Source: Streptomyces griseiscabiei
Lineage (GTDB): Bacteria; Actinomycetota; Actinomycetes; Streptomycetales; Streptomycetaceae
Assembly: GCF_020010925.1 (NCBI RefSeq)
Contig: NZ_JAGJBZ010000002.1
Span: 558,001 to 622,000 of the forward strand
Reading direction: 5' to 3'
DNA: 64,000 nt
Below are positions 59,387-64,000 of this stretch, in pieces. Positions within the stretch are counted from its first letter, which is position 1; the number at the start of each line of letters is the position of its first letter. A model generated the notes under the pieces. That model saw only the letters and a program-made list of their open reading frames with translations. It ran no database searches and was not told where the DNA came from. A program made the position numbers and the translations under genes.

Positions 59387-59926
59387 ATGAACATCTGCGT
59401 CTTCCTCTCCGCCGCCGACCTCGACGACCGCTACACACGCCCCGCCAAGGAGTTCGCCGAGCTGATCGGCAAGGGCGGGCACACCCTGGTGTGGGGCGGT
59501 TCGGACGTCGGGCTGATGAAGGTGGTCGCCGACGGGGTGCAGGAGGCGGGCGGCAGACTGCTGGGTGTCTCCGTCGAGTTCCTGTCGGCGAAGGCGCGGC
59601 CCGGCACCGACGAGATGGTGGTCGCCCGGGACCTCGCCGAGCGCAAGCGACTGCTCCTGGAGAAGGCGGACGCGGTCGTCGTCATGGTCGGCGGGACCGG
59701 CACGCTCGACGAGGCCACCGAGATCCTGGAGCTGAAGAAGCACGGCCACACCGAGATGCCGGTGGTGCTGCTGAACACCGCCGGTTTCTACGACGGCCTG
59801 AAGGAGCAGTTCCGGCGCATGGAGGACGAGGGGTTCCTGCCCCGCCCCCTCACCGACCTGGTCTTCTTCGCGGAGGAGCCGGTGGGCGCGCTGGCGTACC
59901 TGGAGGAGAGCCGGGGCATCGCCTGA
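59387..59926 (+). CDS. LOG-family protein (cytokinin riboside monophosphate phosphoribohydrolase-like)
   Basis: A 179-residue protein from ATG 59387. The family's Arg/Glu catalytic motif appears as 'ERKRLLLEKADAVVVMVGGTGTLDEATEI' in two parts (positions ~85-114), where PGG is replaced by VGG. 'LIGKGGHTLVWGGSDVGLMK' fits the Rossmann-like nucleotide fold. LOG enzymes release nucleobases from nucleoside 5'-monophosphates. The altered motif could change activity; many bacterial members are nucleotide hydrolases of unknown role. Confidence 0.83.
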   Translation: MNICVFLSAADLDDRYTRPAKEFAELIGKGGHTLVWGGSDVGLMKVVADGVQEAGGRLLGVSVEFLSAKARPGTDEMVVARDLAERKRLLLEKADAVVVMVGGTGTLDEATEILELKKHGHTEMPVVLLNTAGFYDGLKEQFRRMEDEGFLPRPLTDLVFFAEEPVGALAYLEESRGIA

Positions 59927-59973
59927 GACCGACGCGGGTGAGGGCCCGGCCCGGATGATGCGAGCATGACGGC

Positions 59974-60663
59974 ATGGCTACTCATCTGATCACCGGGGCG
60001 GGTTCCGGCATCGGCGCGGCTGTCGCCCGGCGGCTGCACGAGCGCGGGGACGACCTCGTCCTGCACGCGCGCGACGCGGGGCGGGCGAAGGAACTGGCGG
60101 CGGAGTTCCCGGGGGCGCGGACGCTGGTCGGTGACCTGGCGGACCCGGACAAGCTGTCCTGGGCCTTCTCCCACCAGACGCTCCCGGACCGCGTCGACTC
60201 CCTGCTGCACATCGCGGGCGTCGTCGACCTCGGGGCCGTGGGCGACCTGACGCCGAAGGCCTGGCGGCACCAGCTCAACGTCAACCTCGTCGCCCCCGCC
60301 GAGCTGACCCGGCACTTCCTGCCCCAACTCCGCGCCGCGCGCGGGCATGTGGTGTTCGTCAACTCCGGCGCGGGGCTCAACGCCCACGCGGACTGGTCCG
60401 CCTACGCGGCGTCGAAGCACGGGCTGAAGGCGCTGGCGGACTCGCTGCGGTGGGAGGAGCACGGGAACGGGGTGCGGGTGACCACGGTCTATCCCGGGCG
60501 GACGGCCAGCCCCATGCAGGCGAAGGTCCACCAGCAGGAGGGCAAGGAGTACGACCCCTCCCGGTGGATCGCGCCCGAGTCGGTCGCCACGACGATCCTG
60601 ATGGCGCTGGACCTGCCCCGCGACGCGGAGGTGAACGACCTGACGGTCCGCCCGGGCGCGTGA
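59974..60663 (+). CDS. Short-chain dehydrogenase/reductase
   Basis: A 229-residue protein from ATG 59974. NAD(P)-binding 'HLITGAGSGIGAAVARRLHE', 'HIAGVVDLG' in place of NNAG, catalytic Ser in 'VVFVNSGAGLN' and the YxxxK pair in 'AYAASKHGLKALADSL'. Substrate unknown. Followed by a perfect 15-bp hairpin. Confidence 0.9.
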   Translation: MATHLITGAGSGIGAAVARRLHERGDDLVLHARDAGRAKELAAEFPGARTLVGDLADPDKLSWAFSHQTLPDRVDSLLHIAGVVDLGAVGDLTPKAWRHQLNVNLVAPAELTRHFLPQLRAARGHVVFVNSGAGLNAHADWSAYAASKHGLKALADSLRWEEHGNGVRVTTVYPGRTASPMQAKVHQQEGKEYDPSRWIAPESVATTILMALDLPRDAEVNDLTVRPGA

Positions 60664-60712
60664 GGGCCCTGCCGGACGGGGACGCGTCGTCGGCTGCGGG
60701 TCCGGTCGTGGG

Positions 60713-60748
60713 CCTGAGAAGCAGGGGGCGCAGCCCCTGCTTCTCAGG
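60713..60748. terminator. Perfect 15-bp hairpin after the SDR gene
   Basis: CCTGAGAAGCAGGGG (60713-60727) and CCCCTGCTTCTCAGG (60734-60748) with a 6-nt loop. It lies 50 bp after the SDR stop and directly joins the interspersed repeat copy at 60747. Confidence 0.85.
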
Positions 60749-60775
60749 GGCGCGGGGAACTGCGCGAGAAGCCCC
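60747..60775. repeat. Interspersed GC-rich repeat, copy 3 (inverted)
   Basis: GGGGCGCGGGGAACTGCGCG followed by AGAAGCCCC is the reverse complement of the repeat core found at 10238 and 16651. It sits immediately after the SDR terminator hairpin and before the MetE-like gene. This short element, as I recall, is common in Streptomyces intergenic DNA. Confidence 0.65.
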
Positions 60776-60845
60776 ACCGGGCCCGCACCCGACAACGCAC
60801 CCACCCCGGCCAAGCCCCCCGCCAGGGAACCGTAGGCTTCGGGTC

Positions 60846-61871
60846 GTGAGCGAAGACTTCAGTTTCGGCCCCGCCACCGGCGTGGGGTCCATGCCGGGCG
60901 GGGACGCCCGAGAAGCCGCCAAGACCGTCACCGGCACCTTCGAGTGGCCGGAGACGGGCATGGCGTACCTCCCCGAACTCCCCGCCAGAGGCCCCGGCGC
61001 CGACATGATCGGCAGAACCGCGGGCCTGCTGGTCGAGCTGTACGCGCGCGTGGAGCCCAGCGGCTGGCGCATCGGCGACCACCCCGGACGCGACACCAAG
61101 CGGGCCAGGTCGTGGCTGGGCGAGGACCTGGACGCCCTGGAGGAGTTCACCCAGGACTACGCGGGCCCGCTGAAGGTGCAGGCCGTGGGACCGTGGACCC
61201 TCGCCACCGCCCTGGAGCTGAGGAACGGCGAGTCCGCCCTCTCCGACCCCGGCGCCTGCCGCGACCTCGCCGGGTCCCTCGCCGAGGGCCTGCGCCAGCA
61301 CCTCGCCGAGCTCCGCCGCCGCGCCCCGCGGGCCCAACTCGTCCTGCAGCTCGACGAACCCTCCCTCATCGCCGTCCTGCGGGGCCAGGTGAAGAGCGCG
61401 AGCGGCTACCGCACCCACCGTGCCGTCGACCGCCAACTCGTCGAGGCCACCCTCCGCGACGTCATCGGCGTCCACACGCACGAAGGCGCTCAAGGGGCGG
61501 TCGTCGTGCACTCCTGCGCCCCCGACGTACCCTTCGCGCTCCTGCGTCGAGCCGGTGCCACCGCGATCTCCTTCGACTTCACCTTGCTCACTGAGCGTGA
61601 CGATGACACGATCGGGGAAGCGGTGGAGGGGGGCACCAAGCTGCTGGCCGGTGTCGTGCCGACCACGGAGGGGGCATTGTCGGACCCTGCCGGTAGCGTC
61701 ATGGGTGTCAGGACGCTGTGGCGCAGGCTGGGGCTGCATCCGGGGCTTCTCGCGGACGCGGTCACGGTCACTCCGACGTGTGGGCTCGCGGGGGTCTCCC
61801 CGGCGTACGCACGCCGGGCGCTCGCCCACTGCGTCAAGGCGGCGAGATCCCTCGCGGACAACCCAGAGTAA
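60846..61871 (+). CDS. Cobalamin-independent methionine synthase C-terminal-like protein
   Basis: A 341-residue protein from GTG 60846. 'GPATGVGSMPGGDAREAAK' and 'QAVGPWTLATALELRNG', 'LVLQLDEPSLIAVLRGQVKS', 'AVVVHSCAPDVPFALLRRAG' and 'VTVTPTCGLAGVSPAYARR' follow the UROD/MetE C-terminal barrel, with the zinc-site pattern HxC ('VHSC') and a distal Cys ('PTCGLAG'). It lacks the MetE N-terminal half, so it is not a classical MetE; it may act with another methyl donor protein. It lies 15 bp before ligA. Confidence 0.88.
   Translation: MSEDFSFGPATGVGSMPGGDAREAAKTVTGTFEWPETGMAYLPELPARGPGADMIGRTAGLLVELYARVEPSGWRIGDHPGRDTKRARSWLGEDLDALEEFTQDYAGPLKVQAVGPWTLATALELRNGESALSDPGACRDLAGSLAEGLRQHLAELRRRAPRAQLVLQLDEPSLIAVLRGQVKSASGYRTHRAVDRQLVEATLRDVIGVHTHEGAQGAVVVHSCAPDVPFALLRRAGATAISFDFTLLTERDDDTIGEAVEGGTKLLAGVVPTTEGALSDPAGSVMGVRTLWRRLGLHPGLLADAVTVTPTCGLAGVSPAYARRALAHCVKAARSLADNPE

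Positions 61872-64000
<2,129 letters not shown>

Overview
The window is about 72% GC and has the codon bias, GTG/TTG starts, leaderless promoters and gene families of Streptomyces. The two flanks resemble a conserved core region of S. coelicolor (from memory, roughly SCO5460 to SCO5494): a Scabin/ScARP-type ADP-ribosyltransferase, an EF-hand protein, the glycine-cleavage genes, a peptide ABC transporter, cysteine desulfurase, mnmA and ligA. Between the flanks lies accessory DNA dominated by a contractile injection system (CIS). No integrase, transposase, tRNA, rRNA or CRISPR array was found.

Left flank (1-4.1 kb): the end of a beta-propeller protein, an exported guanine-specific-type ADP-ribosyltransferase, a divergent GNAT/MerR pair sharing a 19-bp-spacer MerR promoter, a two-EF-hand protein and an F420-reductase-like protein. 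At 4.1-8.1 kb there is a frameshifted GH25 lysozyme-like gene and a translationally coupled McrB/McrC-type restriction pair.

CIS locus (8.2-34 kb): a long minus-strand gene set runs sheath, main tube, two small tail proteins, a 1213-residue low-complexity protein with 17 [VI]QR-type motifs, second tube, LysM protein, VgrG-like spike, a 25-codon micro-ORF, gp25, baseplate J, tail protein I and a zinc-ribbon/transmembrane/discoidin-like membrane protein. Most junctions overlap by 1-4 nt. A second minus-strand unit encodes the DUF4255 cap-type protein and the AAA+ ATPase. Between them, on the plus strand, are three tandem paralogous membrane proteins with near-identical N-terminal halves and exchanged C-terminal lectin-like domains. 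Two divergent LuxR-type regulators (one with a degenerate receiver, one a large LAL ATPase) lie beside the locus. No tail fibre, PAAR tip or obvious tape measure is visible. This fits the cytoplasmic Streptomyces-type CIS rather than an exported one.

Right flank (34-64 kb): a DoxX protein behind a candidate iron box, a hypothetical protein, sdaA, glyA, gcvH and gcvT behind a tandem glycine riboswitch, a P-loop protein, two SseB-like proteins and a five-gene peptide ABC transporter with strong hairpins. Then come a TRIC-type channel, a thioesterase, a decayed maleylpyruvate-isomerase-family gene, a PSGA-repeat lipoprotein and a TetR regulator with paired operators facing two small membrane proteins. 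The window ends with cysteine desulfurase, a Tat-exported multicopper oxidase, an amidase, mnmA, a methyltransferase, a LOG protein, an SDR, a MetE-like protein and the start of ligA. Cysteine desulfurase and MnmA plausibly act together in tRNA 2-thiouridine synthesis.
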